Shown piece by piece: positions 1 to 9,107 of a stretch of DNA of 51,764 nucleotides. The stretch is from Sulfurovum sp. (GTDB lineage Bacteria > Campylobacterota > Campylobacteria > Campylobacterales > Sulfurovaceae), in NCBI GenBank assembly GCA_024637255.1, contig JAGXFO010000016.1:1-51764 (forward strand), read 5' to 3'. The position numbers and the translations under genes were made by a program. The notes beneath the pieces were generated by a model that saw nothing but the letters and a program-made list of their open reading frames with translations, ran no database searches and had not been told where the DNA came from. How positions within the stretch are numbered: the stretch's first letter is position 1; the number at the start of each line of letters is the position of its first letter.

Positions 1-50
1 ACCAATTTTGCTTTGAAGTCTGCACCATATGTTTTTCTCTTTCTGCTCAT
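1..50 (-). mobile_element. IS3-family transposase OrfA, N-terminal fragment cut by the window edge
   Basis: Read on the minus strand, the window edge holds the start of a protein beginning MSRKRKTYGADFKAKLV. This is the typical opening of the helix-turn-helix OrfA of IS3-family insertion sequences, which binds the element ends and is normally joined to OrfB by programmed frameshifting. The chosen ATG at position 50 has an AGAGGA ribosome binding site about 7 bases upstream. The frame is also open back to an ATG at 137, but the stretch 51-137 more likely is the left end of the element. The rest of the element lies outside the window, so I cannot say whether it is intact. Confidence 0.6.
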
Positions 51-152
51 CGCATAATCCTCTGTATATTTCTCATATCTAATCTTAGCATTTGGAATAA
101 AAAAGTTCTCTTTTTTGGTTGGAATTTGTGGGAGCATTATATTTCACCTCAA

Positions 153-209
153 TCAAGCAGCTAAAACTTTAGCAAATTCTTTGAAAAATACCTCGTACGG
201 TGATTTATA
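153..209 (-). pseudogene. IS3-family transposase OrfB, C-terminal remnant
   Basis: A minus-strand reading of this stretch gives YKSPYEVFFKEFAKVLAA followed by TGA. This is the kind of tail that ends IS3-family OrfB proteins (the conserved YKSPYEV or YKTPNEV block after the DDE catalytic core). Nothing of the catalytic core is present. The fragment begins exactly at the stop codon of the glucokinase gene, in a different frame, and stops 15 bases before the candidate OrfA region of the other IS fragment. The likely history is an IS insertion behind the glucokinase gene followed by loss of its body. The TAA that ends glucokinase may be IS-derived. Confidence 0.5.
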
Positions 210-1194
210 GTCTGTCAACTACAAAATGTGCTGCGCCCAGTAAAGCAACATTGGGGTTTAATGCAATTCTTACCTGCATGCCACGTAACAGTTCCTCGAA
301 GCGACCTTTGCTTGCAAATACATTCATAAAGTGACTCTTGGTGATTAACGGTAAAATTTTAGGGGCAATTCCACCGCCAATATAAACGCCTCCCAAAGAC
401 ATGGTTTTTAATGCAAGGTTTCCTGCCTCTGCTGCATATATTTCTATGAAGAGTTGCAGCGTTTCCATACATAAAGGATCATTCTGACTAAGTGCACATT
501 CACTTATCATAGCATTGCGATCCTGATCCTCCTTGATTTCCATCATTGCGCTCGGCTGCGGCGCGAAACCGCTCTCTAGCAAAAATTCATACAGCGTATA
601 AATTCCAGGACCAGATAAAAATCTTTCAAAACTGACATGTCCTGGATAGCGCTTACGCATCCATCTCAACAGTTCATCTTGCTGTACCGTTGCGGGTGCA
701 AAATCACTATGTCCTCCCTCAGAACCAATGGGATGATAGTCTGTGCCGTCATAATACAACATAGCTTCTCCCAGCCCAGTTCCTGCAGCAATAATAGCAC
801 GATTGCCATTGGCTGTCCGTCCTATCGGATTGAGATCTATAAATTCATCCTCTGAGAGATACAACATACCATACGCTGCTGCTTCAAGATCATTCATCAA
901 ATGTACTTTACCTGTATGCAGTTGCTTCTGTAGATCTGCAGTGCTGATATCCCAGGGTAAATTGGTGGTATGGCAATGCCCATCAATGACCGGACCAGCA
1001 ACAGCAAAACATGCCCAATCAATCGCCCCCACCCCTATTGAAGTCAATGGCTCAAACTGGTAAATCACCTCGCTCAAGCTGGAAAATTGCTGACTGGAAA
1101 ATTGCTGCCGTGCTTGAATTTCAAGGATGTTATCACGTAGTTCAAACAGTGCAAGAGTGGTTTTGGTACCGCCTACATCACCTACGAATATCAT
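205..1194 (-). CDS. glk: glucokinase
   Basis: Phosphorylates glucose to glucose-6-phosphate with ATP in the cytoplasm; here it would return free glucose from glycogen breakdown to central metabolism. The protein opens with the phosphate-binding signature GDVGGTKTTLALFE, has the bacterial glucokinase block EGGHSDFAP in the middle and GGGIAPKILP near the end. I chose the ATG at 1194 because the sugar-kinase domain begins there; a longer frame starts upstream but adds residues that do not belong to the family. At 329 residues it matches the usual length. It overlaps the end of the phosphorylase gene by 17 bases, so it is the last gene of the glycogen block. The last codons lie against an IS3 remnant, so the C-terminal end may have been slightly altered. 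Confidence 0.9.
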   Translation of the reverse strand: MIFVGDVGGTKTTLALFELRDNILEIQARQQFSSQQFSSLSEVIYQFEPLTSIGVGAIDWACFAVAGPVIDGHCHTTNLPWDISTADLQKQLHTGKVHLMNDLEAAAYGMLYLSEDEFIDLNPIGRTANGNRAIIAAGTGLGEAMLYYDGTDYHPIGSEGGHSDFAPATVQQDELLRWMRKRYPGHVSFERFLSGPGIYTLYEFLLESGFAPQPSAMMEIKEDQDRNAMISECALSQNDPLCMETLQLFIEIYAAEAGNLALKTMSLGGVYIGGGIAPKILPLITKSHFMNVFASKGRFEELLRGMQVRIALNPNVALLGAAHFVVDRL

Positions 1195-2851
1195 ACTGTT
1201 CTTGCTCTTTTTCACTATCATACATCTTAAGATAATACTCATTGGCCAAACGACCTGAATCAAAAGTAGGGATTACGTCGGACATCGCTGCTTTCATCAT
1301 TTGAGTCCACAATTCAGGTTTTTGATAATACATCGGAATAATCTCGTTTTCAAGTATATCCATCATATTTTTATTGTCCTCGTAATCTTGTTCTTCTATG
1401 GATTTACCTTGTGCCAATGTGGGGATGGTAAAGGAGTTGAAGCCTTCTCTCGCAAACTCTGGATGCCAACCGTCGTTAGTGGAAAGGTGGATTGAGCCAT
1501 TCATGCTTGCTGTCATCCCGCTTGTACCGCTTGCTTCAGTAGAAACACGTGGTGTATTGATCCAAACATCGCTCCCTTTTTTAAGAAGAAGAGAAAGATT
1601 AAGTTCATAGCCGATGAGAACAGCCATATTCTTAAATTTATAGCTAATTTGGATGAGCTCATTGAACATATTGACTGCATTCGTGTCAAAGGGGTAAGGT
1701 TTACCTGCCCAAATCATTTGAATTGGTCTCTCTTCGGATTCAAGTAGTTTTTTAAAACGCTCAAAATCCTGCTTGATCAATCCTGGACGCTTATATTCAA
1801 CGAATCGACGCGCCCAAACAATGGTCAGAACATCCGGATCAAACATTTTGCCTGTCTGATCAGAAACGACAGCGAAAAGAGAGCGTTTAAGATGTTTTTT
1901 ACGAGAGATCAATGCATAATCTTCGTGATCATCCAGCGCGGCATGCATCCCCTTATCCATCCAGTAACGTCTGTTTTGCGCATTGGTGATGTAAGTGATT
2001 TCAGAGCGCCCTTCGCAATCCTTCCACATACGGTTGGCTACTTCGCTATGAAGCTTGGAGACAGCATTGGTGATCTTTGAAGCGCGTAGAGCACCAACCA
2101 CCAAGTTGAAGGTATCACCATACGTCATTGTAACAGTCCTGACTGTCTCAAGATCAAGAGAGTTGAAAAAGCCAAATTTATGAAGCAGATTAATATCATG
2201 TGTTTCGTTCCCTGTATTTTCAGCGGTATGCGTCGTGAAGACAACCTTTTTTTTCACACTCTGCATATCAGGATTTTTATTATAAAGCTCATAGACCAAT
2301 GACAGAGAATGCCCTTCGTTCATATGATAAATATCAATCTTTTGTTTTAGCGCTTCTAGCACTTTAACCCCACCAATACCAAGAACGATCTCTTGTGAGA
2401 TACGGATCTCCTCATTAGCATCATAAAGCTTATGCGTGATTGTTCTGGCAAGAAAGTCATTTTCCGGGATATCTGTTGTCAATAGAATCAGTGGCGCAGA
2501 GTTAAAGATATCTGGTGGCAGGTAGAACGCCTTGATATGAATATCCTGGTCATGAATATTGACCGTAGCTTGAATCCCAAGATCTTGTAGAAAATAATAG
2601 TATTTCCGGATAAATTCCGCTTTAAGACTGCCATCTTCGCTACGACCCTGGTCGTAATAGCCATAACTCCATAAGATCCCAACCCCTACCATATTCTGAC
2701 GTAAATCATAGGCACTTCGCATATGTGATCCCGCCAGAAACCCCAAACCCCCAGAGTAAATCTTTAGTGCTTGATGAATGGCAAATTCCATACAAAAGTA
2801 AGCAACACTTGTCGAATATTTTGGATCAAACTCATAATCATGCAGTATCAT
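1178..2851 (-). CDS. glgP: alpha-glucan phosphorylase-like protein (GT35, short type)
   Basis: Resembles the short alpha-glucan phosphorylases, which split glucose-1-phosphate from glycogen or maltodextrin using pyridoxal phosphate. The N-terminus carries the family stretch VAYFCMEFAIHQALKIYSGG, and near residues 330-350 is VWARRFVEYKRPG. The C-terminal active-site block reads EASGTSGMTASMNG. The position that holds the PLP-binding lysine in classical phosphorylases (EASGTGNMK) is threonine 447 here. I recall similar Thr versions in a phosphorylase-like subgroup but could not check this. At 557 residues it is much shorter than the roughly 800-residue classical enzymes, in line with the short family. 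The ATG overlaps the stop of the GAPDH remnant as TAATG, which suggests translational coupling. Whether it is a true phosphorylase is therefore open. Confidence 0.75.
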   Translation of the reverse strand: MILHDYEFDPKYSTSVAYFCMEFAIHQALKIYSGGLGFLAGSHMRSAYDLRQNMVGVGILWSYGYYDQGRSEDGSLKAEFIRKYYYFLQDLGIQATVNIHDQDIHIKAFYLPPDIFNSAPLILLTTDIPENDFLARTITHKLYDANEEIRISQEIVLGIGGVKVLEALKQKIDIYHMNEGHSLSLVYELYNKNPDMQSVKKKVVFTTHTAENTGNETHDINLLHKFGFFNSLDLETVRTVTMTYGDTFNLVVGALRASKITNAVSKLHSEVANRMWKDCEGRSEITYITNAQNRRYWMDKGMHAALDDHEDYALISRKKHLKRSLFAVVSDQTGKMFDPDVLTIVWARRFVEYKRPGLIKQDFERFKKLLESEERPIQMIWAGKPYPFDTNAVNMFNELIQISYKFKNMAVLIGYELNLSLLLKKGSDVWINTPRVSTEASGTSGMTASMNGSIHLSTNDGWHPEFAREGFNSFTIPTLAQGKSIEEQDYEDNKNMMDILENEIIPMYYQKPELWTQMMKAAMSDVIPTFDSGRLANEYYLKMYDSEKEQEQYDIRR

Positions 2852-3099
2852 TATTTATTGCCCACAAAGATGCACATATCCACAAGGCGTGAACTGTAGC
2901 CCCATTCATTGTCGCACCAGGCAACAACCTTCACTGTATTTCTGTCGACAACGCTAGCATATTTAAAAAGATATTCAAGCATATCAGGACTGGATGTTGT
3001 GTTGAGTGCAACCAACTCAATATCGTTACGTCCGACAATGATCTTTGCAACGATCATCCCTGCTCTTCCTGTCCCGCTCATTGCTACTTTAAATGCCAT
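2851..3099 (-). pseudogene. gap: internally deleted glyceraldehyde-3-phosphate dehydrogenase (head joined to tail)
   Basis: Residues 1-50 match the NAD-binding N-terminus of GAPDH (ending MLEYLFKYASV). Residues 53-82 match its extreme C-terminus (NTVKVVAWCDNEWGYSSRL). About 250 residues in between, including the catalytic Cys-Thr-Thr-Asn loop, are missing, and the join is in frame. The product cannot be a working dehydrogenase. It still has a good ribosome binding site (AAGGA) and a promoter-like TATAAT upstream, and its TAA overlaps the ATG of the phosphorylase gene. It may now serve as a short leader cistron feeding ribosomes to the phosphorylase. A small stable protein with a new role is possible but unsupported. 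Confidence 0.85.
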
Positions 3100-3137
3100 G
3101 AATATCCTTTTTTGAATAATATTATTTCACATATTGC

Positions 3138-3143
3138 ATTATA
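3138..3143 (-). promoter_or_regulatory. -10 element of the gap-remnant/glgP/glk transcript
   Basis: On the minus strand a perfect TATAAT lies about 40 bases upstream of the GAPDH-remnant start, preceded by a T-rich stretch with TTGTAT as a weak -35. The 106-base gap between the branching enzyme stop and the remnant start is the only sizeable non-coding space in the distal half of the glycogen block. A separate promoter for phosphorylase and glucokinase here makes sense. It was probably the original promoter of gap. Confidence 0.5.
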
Positions 3144-3205
3144 GGCAAAATACAAGGTTTTTGAAATAAAAAAATATCATAATCTTTTTTACTTAACTAA
3201 ATGGA

Positions 3206-5131
3206 TTATCTAGAGACCTGTTTCAAATAGAGTACACCTAGTGGCGGCAGGGTCAGCGTGATGGAGTAATCTCGTCCGTCTATTGGCTCTTTTTTAGCTG
3301 TTATTGCTCCGGTATTGCCGATGTTACATCCCTCATAATATGCTGACTGAGAGTTGAATATCTCTTCATATTCACCTGCATAGGGCACAGCAATTTTATA
3401 TGATTCGCGAATCTCATCAGCGAAATTGCACAAGACATAGACCGTCTCATCCGCTGTATCACTTTTACGCATAAAACTGATACAGTTATGTTGATAATCA
3501 CCATCATCAATCCATTCAAAACCTTCATGTTTTTCATCATATTGATGGAGTGCTCGCTCTTTGCGGTAAATAAGGTTAAGATCACTTAGCATCTTTTGAA
3601 GTTTGGAATGTAAAGGATTTTCCAGTAAATGCCAATCTAAACTTTTTTCATAGTTCCATTCAGAAAATTGTGCGATCTCGCCACCCATAAAAAGAAGTTT
3701 TTTTCCAGGATGTGCCATCATATAACCATACATTGCACGTAAATTTGCAAATTTATGACTAGTATCGCCAGGCATCTTATTGATTAAAGAGCCCTTCATA
3801 TGCACCACTTCATCATGACTCAATGGCAGCATAAAGTTTTCATCAAAAGCATACCACATACTGAAAGTCAATTGCTGATGATGATGTTGACGATGGATGG
3901 GATCATAGCCCATATATTTAAGCGTGTCATGCATCCATCCCATATTCCATTTGAAACCAAAACCAAGACCCCCTACACTTGTCGGTCGAGTCACCATGGG
4001 CCACGCCGCTGACTCTTCTGCGATCATCATAATGCTAGGGAACTCTTCATAAACACTTTCATTGAGCTTACGTAAAAATGCAATGGCTTCAAGATTTTCA
4101 TTGCCTCCATTTTTATTGGGAATCCATTCACCCTCTTTACGCGCATAGTCTAGATACAACATCGAAGTGACAGCATCCACGCGTATACCATCAATATGAT
4201 ATTTGTCCAGCCAGAACATAGCAGAAGAGATCAAAAAAGACTTGACTTCATTGCGGCCGTAATTGAATATCATGCTGCCCCACTCCGGATGATATCCTTG
4301 TTTTGGATCATCATATTCATACAAGGAAGTGCCATCAAAATTGATCAAACCATGCATGTCTACGGCAAAATGAGAAGGCACCCAATCCATAATAACGCCA
4401 ATGCCATTTTGATGCAAAACATCTATGAGGTACATCAAGTCTTCTGGCTCGCCAAAACGTGCTGTTGCCGAAAAATAACCCACCGCCTGATATCCCCATG
4501 AACCAAAATATGGATACTCGGTCAATGGCATAAACTCAACATGGGTATAGTTCATCTGCTTAAGGTAATCGACCAGTTCGACCGCCAATTCTCGGTATGT
4601 CAGATAACGATTCTCTTCTTCGACCTTTCGTTTCCATGAACCAAGGTGTATCTCATAAACAGAAACCGGTGAAGCATGCATATTACGCTGGGAACGCCCC
4701 TGCATCCATATCTTGTCCTGCCAACCATACTCCTCAAGGCTCCAAACGCGTGATGCAGATTTAGAAGGCTTTTCGCTGTAAAAAGCAAAAGGATCACTTT
4801 TGTCATGTATGATATTGTGAAATTTGGAGACAATATGATACTTGTAGGTCAATCCATGCTCAACCCCTTCTATAAAACCTTCCCAGATGCCAGATTCATC
4901 CCCCCGCAACTGAAGCGGATGGGCATCGATAGTGTAATCATTAAAATCACCGCGAACACTGACTCGCTCGGCATTAGGTGCCCAAACTGCAAAATGCACT
5001 CCTTGCTTTCCCTGATGTTCAACCCTATGCGAACCAAGCTTTTCATAAAGTTTACTGTGGCTACCCTCTTTAAATAGATAAATATCAAGTTCACTCAAAA
5101 GAGAAACATCATAATGCATTACATGTGTCAT
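3206..5131 (-). CDS. glgB: 1,4-alpha-glucan branching enzyme (GH13)
   Basis: Creates the alpha-1,6 branches of glycogen by cutting and transferring alpha-1,4 chains. The N-terminal carbohydrate-binding domain (GVHFAVWAPNAERVSVRGDF) is followed by the TIM-barrel with all catalytic landmarks: DWVPSHFAVD, the nucleophile Asp in GIRVDAVTSML, the acid/base Glu in MMIAEESAAW and the transition-state Asp in LSHDEVVH. At 641 residues it fits the family, and no long N-terminal extension is present. Its ATG overlaps the stop of the upstream glycogen synthase as ATGA, so the two are translationally linked. It is followed by a gap with a new promoter, which suggests that it may close the first transcript. 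Confidence 0.95.
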   Translation of the reverse strand: MTHVMHYDVSLLSELDIYLFKEGSHSKLYEKLGSHRVEHQGKQGVHFAVWAPNAERVSVRGDFNDYTIDAHPLQLRGDESGIWEGFIEGVEHGLTYKYHIVSKFHNIIHDKSDPFAFYSEKPSKSASRVWSLEEYGWQDKIWMQGRSQRNMHASPVSVYEIHLGSWKRKVEEENRYLTYRELAVELVDYLKQMNYTHVEFMPLTEYPYFGSWGYQAVGYFSATARFGEPEDLMYLIDVLHQNGIGVIMDWVPSHFAVDMHGLINFDGTSLYEYDDPKQGYHPEWGSMIFNYGRNEVKSFLISSAMFWLDKYHIDGIRVDAVTSMLYLDYARKEGEWIPNKNGGNENLEAIAFLRKLNESVYEEFPSIMMIAEESAAWPMVTRPTSVGGLGFGFKWNMGWMHDTLKYMGYDPIHRQHHHQQLTFSMWYAFDENFMLPLSHDEVVHMKGSLINKMPGDTSHKFANLRAMYGYMMAHPGKKLLFMGGEIAQFSEWNYEKSLDWHLLENPLHSKLQKMLSDLNLIYRKERALHQYDEKHEGFEWIDDGDYQHNCISFMRKSDTADETVYVLCNFADEIRESYKIAVPYAGEYEEIFNSQSAYYEGCNIGNTGAITAKKEPIDGRDYSITLTLPPLGVLYLKQVSR

Positions 5132-6621
5132 TGTAGCTCCTGTTGGTGACCAAGGCGACCAGCGATAATATGACGGTAAAGATCTTCATAGGCTTTTGCC
5201 GCTTCATTCCAGTCAAAACGCTTTTTCATAGCATTTTTCTGTAATTGTCTAAAGCCTTCTTTATCATAATGCCAGGTATCAACTGCCCACTTTACGGTTG
5301 CGCTCAATGCTTCAGGCTTTGCATCATAAAACTTAAAACCAGTGCCACTCTTATCATCATTTTGATAATTTTCAATGGTATCATCAAGACCTCCAGTTGC
5401 TCGTACTATCGGGATAGTGCCATAACGCAGACTGTAAATCTGGTTAAGCCCACAAGGCTCAAAGAGCGAAGGCATCAAAAAAAGATCGCTCCCGGCTTCG
5501 ATCTGGTGCGCTAAGTCATTTCTGTAACCAATATAACAAGCGAACTTTTCAGGATACTTTGAAGCGATATCAGAAAAAAAGTGCTCCGCCCATTTTTCAC
5601 CGACACCAAGTAAAACGATCTGAATATCTAATTCTATCAAATCCCATATCGCTGCAGCCAGAAGCGTAATTCCTTTTTGTTCAGTCAGGCGACCGACAAA
5701 TCCAATAAGCGGCACATCGCTGCGCTTTGGAAGGTTAAACTGTTGTTGCAGAGCTGTTTTGCAAACTTCTTTTCCAGAGAAATCCTCCAAATCAAAAGTC
5801 TTCGGTATCAAAGTATCCACTGCCGGACTCCACTCATCATAATCGACTCCATTAAGAATACCATAAAGTTTAGAGGCTTTTTCATTAATGAGCCTATCAA
5901 GTCCGCAACCAAATTCCGAAGTACGGATCTCTTGGGCATACTTTTTGCTTACTGTATTGATCGCATCAGCATGAACGATCCCCCCTTTAAGCAGATTGAC
6001 ACTGTCATATTCTTCAAGCTCACTGGCATTGAAATGCTCCCAACCTATACCGAGTACATCCATGGCACCCTTGTGAAACTTTCCCTGATACTGGAGGTTA
6101 TGAATACTCAGCAGTGAGCCCGTATAGTAAAAATTTGGATCAAACGCATAGGTGGTATTGAGTAAAATCGGTATCGCAGCCGTATGCCAGTCATTGGCAT
6201 GAATGACATCGGGTCTGAAGTGCAGTTTTTTCACCAGTTGCATGACCGCTTTGGAGAAAAAAATAAATCGATTGTCATTATCGCTATAGCCTATGCCATT
6301 ATCATCATAAAGACCTTTTCGACCAAAAAATCCCTCATGATCGATAAAATAGACCGGCACATCACTGCCAGGAAGTGTACCTTCTAAAACACCCGCCCAT
6401 GCTTCGCCCATGCACCCCATAGATACACCAAGGGAACCTTCAAGAGGTTTTAAATGATACTTCTCCTTATCAACACTATAATAACGTGGCATCACAACAC
6501 GCACATCATGCCCCAAAGCACGTAATGCCTTAGGCAGAGCGCCGGCTACATCCGCTAAACCACCGCTCTTTGCAAAAGGAACTACCTCAGATGCTGCAAT
6601 AAGAATATTTAGTTTATCCAT
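5128..6621 (-). CDS. glgA: glycogen synthase (GT5), copy 1
   Basis: Elongates alpha-1,4-glucan chains from a nucleotide-glucose, usually ADP-glucose in bacteria. The N-terminal substrate loop KSGGLADVAGALPKAL and the C-terminal catalytic block LFEPCGLNQIYSLRYGTIP are intact. I prefer the ATG at 6621 (MDKLNILIAASE); a TTG 15 bases upstream is in frame, but the family begins with this LNILIAASE strand. It overlaps the end of the second synthase by 8 bases and the start of glgB by 4. Having two GlgA-like genes back to back is unusual. This copy has the more canonical sequence and is the likelier main synthase. Confidence 0.93.
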   Translation of the reverse strand: MDKLNILIAASEVVPFAKSGGLADVAGALPKALRALGHDVRVVMPRYYSVDKEKYHLKPLEGSLGVSMGCMGEAWAGVLEGTLPGSDVPVYFIDHEGFFGRKGLYDDNGIGYSDNDNRFIFFSKAVMQLVKKLHFRPDVIHANDWHTAAIPILLNTTYAFDPNFYYTGSLLSIHNLQYQGKFHKGAMDVLGIGWEHFNASELEEYDSVNLLKGGIVHADAINTVSKKYAQEIRTSEFGCGLDRLINEKASKLYGILNGVDYDEWSPAVDTLIPKTFDLEDFSGKEVCKTALQQQFNLPKRSDVPLIGFVGRLTEQKGITLLAAAIWDLIELDIQIVLLGVGEKWAEHFFSDIASKYPEKFACYIGYRNDLAHQIEAGSDLFLMPSLFEPCGLNQIYSLRYGTIPIVRATGGLDDTIENYQNDDKSGTGFKFYDAKPEALSATVKWAVDTWHYDKEGFRQLQKNAMKKRFDWNEAAKAYEDLYRHIIAGRLGHQQELQ

Positions 6622-8083
6622 CACTTCTCTCTTCAAGTAGTTTAATCCCGCTCTTTATCATGATTCTGTACAGTTGTACATATAATTTTGCACTCTCATT
6701 CCAGGAGAAATCACAAAGCATATTATATTTTACGACTTTATTGTAATATATTTTCTTCGTCTTATAAAGCGCTAAAGCCTGATCAATGGCTTTGAGAAAT
6801 AAAGAAACACTTGGTTTTGAAAATACGATCCCATACCCCTTTTTCTTAGCTGTCTTGGCATTAAAATCTTCATAATGATACACAGTATCTACTAAACCCC
6901 CGACATGATGCACTATCGGTATCTGTCCATAATGCATTGCGATCATCTGTGCCAATCCACATGGTTCAAAGAGTGATGGCATCAGCAAAAAGTCAGCCGC
7001 TGCATACATACGATGGGACAAGGACTCATCATAACCAAACTCCAGATGAACATTACTGTACTTCTCTGCTATAATCTTGAGTGCATCATAATACTTCTCT
7101 TCACCTTCACCTAAAATAGCAATATTGCACTCCAATAAAACCATCTTTGACAAAGCCTCAATCAATAGATCTATACCCTTCTGCCAAGTAAAACGTCCTA
7201 TAAAAATGAACAATGGCTTATTGATACCCTTAAGATTAATATCCTTAAGGTAAACTCTTTTATTGACTGCTTTCCCTCTTAAATCAACATAAGGAGCGAT
7301 AAGTGCTTTGTCATCTGATGGCGAAAAATGTTCCATATCTATTCCATTGACAATGCCCGCAAGCTTATTGCGATGAACCCGTAAAAAACCTTCCAATCCG
7401 CATCCAAACTCCGTTGTCAATATCTCTTTGGCATAGGTCGGACTCACTGTTGTAATCATGTCAGCATAGGCAATACCCGCCTTCATAAAATTAACCTGAC
7501 CGTAAAATTCCAAACCTTCCATGCTAAAATATTTATCATCTATACCGAGTTCTTTAAGAACAGAACTTTCAAAAACTCCCTGATATGCAAGATTATGTAT
7601 AGTAAAAAGCGTCTTTGTCTGAATGGCTTTGTCTTCGTTTATCAATAAAGGGACCAGAGCACTTTGCCAATCATTAAGATGTGCAATATCATACCTGTCT
7701 CGCTTAAGCAATGTAACTATGGCATAGTTAAAAATACCAAATCGAATCGCGTTATCTTTATAGCAACCCTCAGGTGGACCATAAAGGAATTCTCGATCAC
7801 ATAGCAACGGTGAATAGATAAAACGGTAATCCAAACCTTCGTATTTGCATCCGTAAAGTTCAACAGGATATTTCATGCCCCCCATCATAATATTGAAATG
7901 CTCTCCTAGAGTTTTGATATTAAATCGCTCACGGTTGATAAACTGATACAGCGGCATAAAAACATGCACATCATACTCACTGCTCAATACCCGAGGCAAA
8001 CTATACGCCACATCAGCCAGTCCACCACTTTTGGCAAAAGGATAGACTTCACTGGAAGAAAAAAGCAAAGACATTTTAGACAT
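6614..8083 (-). CDS. glycogen synthase-like glycosyltransferase (GT5), copy 2
   Basis: A second member of the glycogen/starch synthase family, divergent from its neighbour but with the same key parts: KSGGLADVAYSLPRVL near the N-terminus, DIAHLNDWQSALVP in the middle and LFEPCGLAQMIAMHYGQIP near the end. Length (489 residues) is normal. It overlaps galT upstream by 8 bases and copy 1 downstream by 8. It may use a different donor (UDP- instead of ADP-glucose) or act in priming rather than elongation. The nearby galT makes a UDP-glucose link attractive, but that is inference. The downstream part is richer in AT than copy 1. Confidence 0.88.
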   Translation of the reverse strand: MSKMSLLFSSSEVYPFAKSGGLADVAYSLPRVLSSEYDVHVFMPLYQFINRERFNIKTLGEHFNIMMGGMKYPVELYGCKYEGLDYRFIYSPLLCDREFLYGPPEGCYKDNAIRFGIFNYAIVTLLKRDRYDIAHLNDWQSALVPLLINEDKAIQTKTLFTIHNLAYQGVFESSVLKELGIDDKYFSMEGLEFYGQVNFMKAGIAYADMITTVSPTYAKEILTTEFGCGLEGFLRVHRNKLAGIVNGIDMEHFSPSDDKALIAPYVDLRGKAVNKRVYLKDINLKGINKPLFIFIGRFTWQKGIDLLIEALSKMVLLECNIAILGEGEEKYYDALKIIAEKYSNVHLEFGYDESLSHRMYAAADFLLMPSLFEPCGLAQMIAMHYGQIPIVHHVGGLVDTVYHYEDFNAKTAKKKGYGIVFSKPSVSLFLKAIDQALALYKTKKIYYNKVVKYNMLCDFSWNESAKLYVQLYRIMIKSGIKLLEERSDG

Positions 8084-9107
8084 CAGTGCTCTCTCTCAAT
8101 AATTTTGCTGCTTGTTCTGGGGAGACAGGATTGATAATGATACCAGTGCTTATTTCAAAGCCACCATATTTGTAGATACGAGGCAGGATACGAATCACAA
8201 GCCGGCACGCTTCTTCATTCGTGCAAGAAAGCAATTCATTTTCAACCCTGCTTTCTTGCAGTGGAGGTGTCGTAACCGTAAGATTAAAATCAAAAGAACC
8301 CAATTGTATCTTTAACTTTTTAAGTGTTGCAAGCAGTAAAGATGCCAACTCACCAATACTGCTATCGCTTAAAGTATCAATCTGACCCAGGGCTTTTTTG
8401 GAGCTAATCATCACTTCAAAGGGATAAGCACTTGCATATGGACAAAAAGCAGTAAAGTCACCCTGTTTGGCAACAATACGTTGTGCGTCTTCCTCTTCTT
8501 GTGTAATCACTGATTCTAGAATGGCATTTGTATTATGTTTATAATACTCACAGCTTCGTTGATAATTTTCCCTCTCAACTTTAGGAATAATAGGCAAGCC
8601 AATAAGCTGGGTATGTGAATGGGCTTGTGTTGAGCCCGCCCTGCTGCCCTCATTTTTAAACAGTGAAATATAGGCAATGCGATGATCTCGTCGTAAGTCA
8701 GCAACCCTTGCGCGAAGTGTCTTCAGCCACGCTATCGCTGTATGTTCACTCCACTGAGTCATCGAGGTATGATGTTCAGGTGTATCGATAATGATTTCAT
8801 GTACGCCAAATCCCTCCCAATGCTCAAACGGACCATAATGGTGCTGATATGGCATTTCTATTTGCACTGCCTTATAAAGATTGGGAATAACACGTGTCTG
8901 CCAACCTTTTTCATTGACAAGTGTACCTGCCTTACGTATGGCAAAGATCTCCTGTGGCGTCATCAACTCGTTTCCTTCGCAAAAAGGACAGTTTTTATCT
9001 GCTGCTTCTGTCTTATTCTCAGCAATACTGCACTCAGGTCTATGTAAACGTTCTGGAGCAATAATGACATGGGTATCATGGATACGGTCATACCTAATTT
9101 CAGACAC
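8076..9107 (-). CDS. galT: galactose-1-phosphate uridylyltransferase
   Basis: HIT-superfamily nucleotidyltransferase that exchanges UMP between UDP-glucose and galactose-1-phosphate. Zinc-binding CPFCEG lies near residue 40, and the catalytic histidine motif lies in GSTQAHSHTQLIGLP. I chose a GTG start at 9107 because a perfect GGAGG sits 7 bases upstream; an in-frame ATG 24 bases further up lies inside the preceding gene and lacks such a site. This gives 343 residues, normal for the family. No galK or galE is nearby. In an alpha-glucan operon the enzyme may instead use ADP (ADP-sulfurylase/ADP-glucose phosphorylase-like relatives exist), so the donor is uncertain. Confidence 0.85.
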   Translation of the reverse strand: MSEIRYDRIHDTHVIIAPERLHRPECSIAENKTEAADKNCPFCEGNELMTPQEIFAIRKAGTLVNEKGWQTRVIPNLYKAVQIEMPYQHHYGPFEHWEGFGVHEIIIDTPEHHTSMTQWSEHTAIAWLKTLRARVADLRRDHRIAYISLFKNEGSRAGSTQAHSHTQLIGLPIIPKVERENYQRSCEYYKHNTNAILESVITQEEEDAQRIVAKQGDFTAFCPYASAYPFEVMISSKKALGQIDTLSDSSIGELASLLLATLKKLKIQLGSFDFNLTVTTPPLQESRVENELLSCTNEEACRLVIRILPRIYKYGGFEISTGIIINPVSPEQAAKLLRESTDV

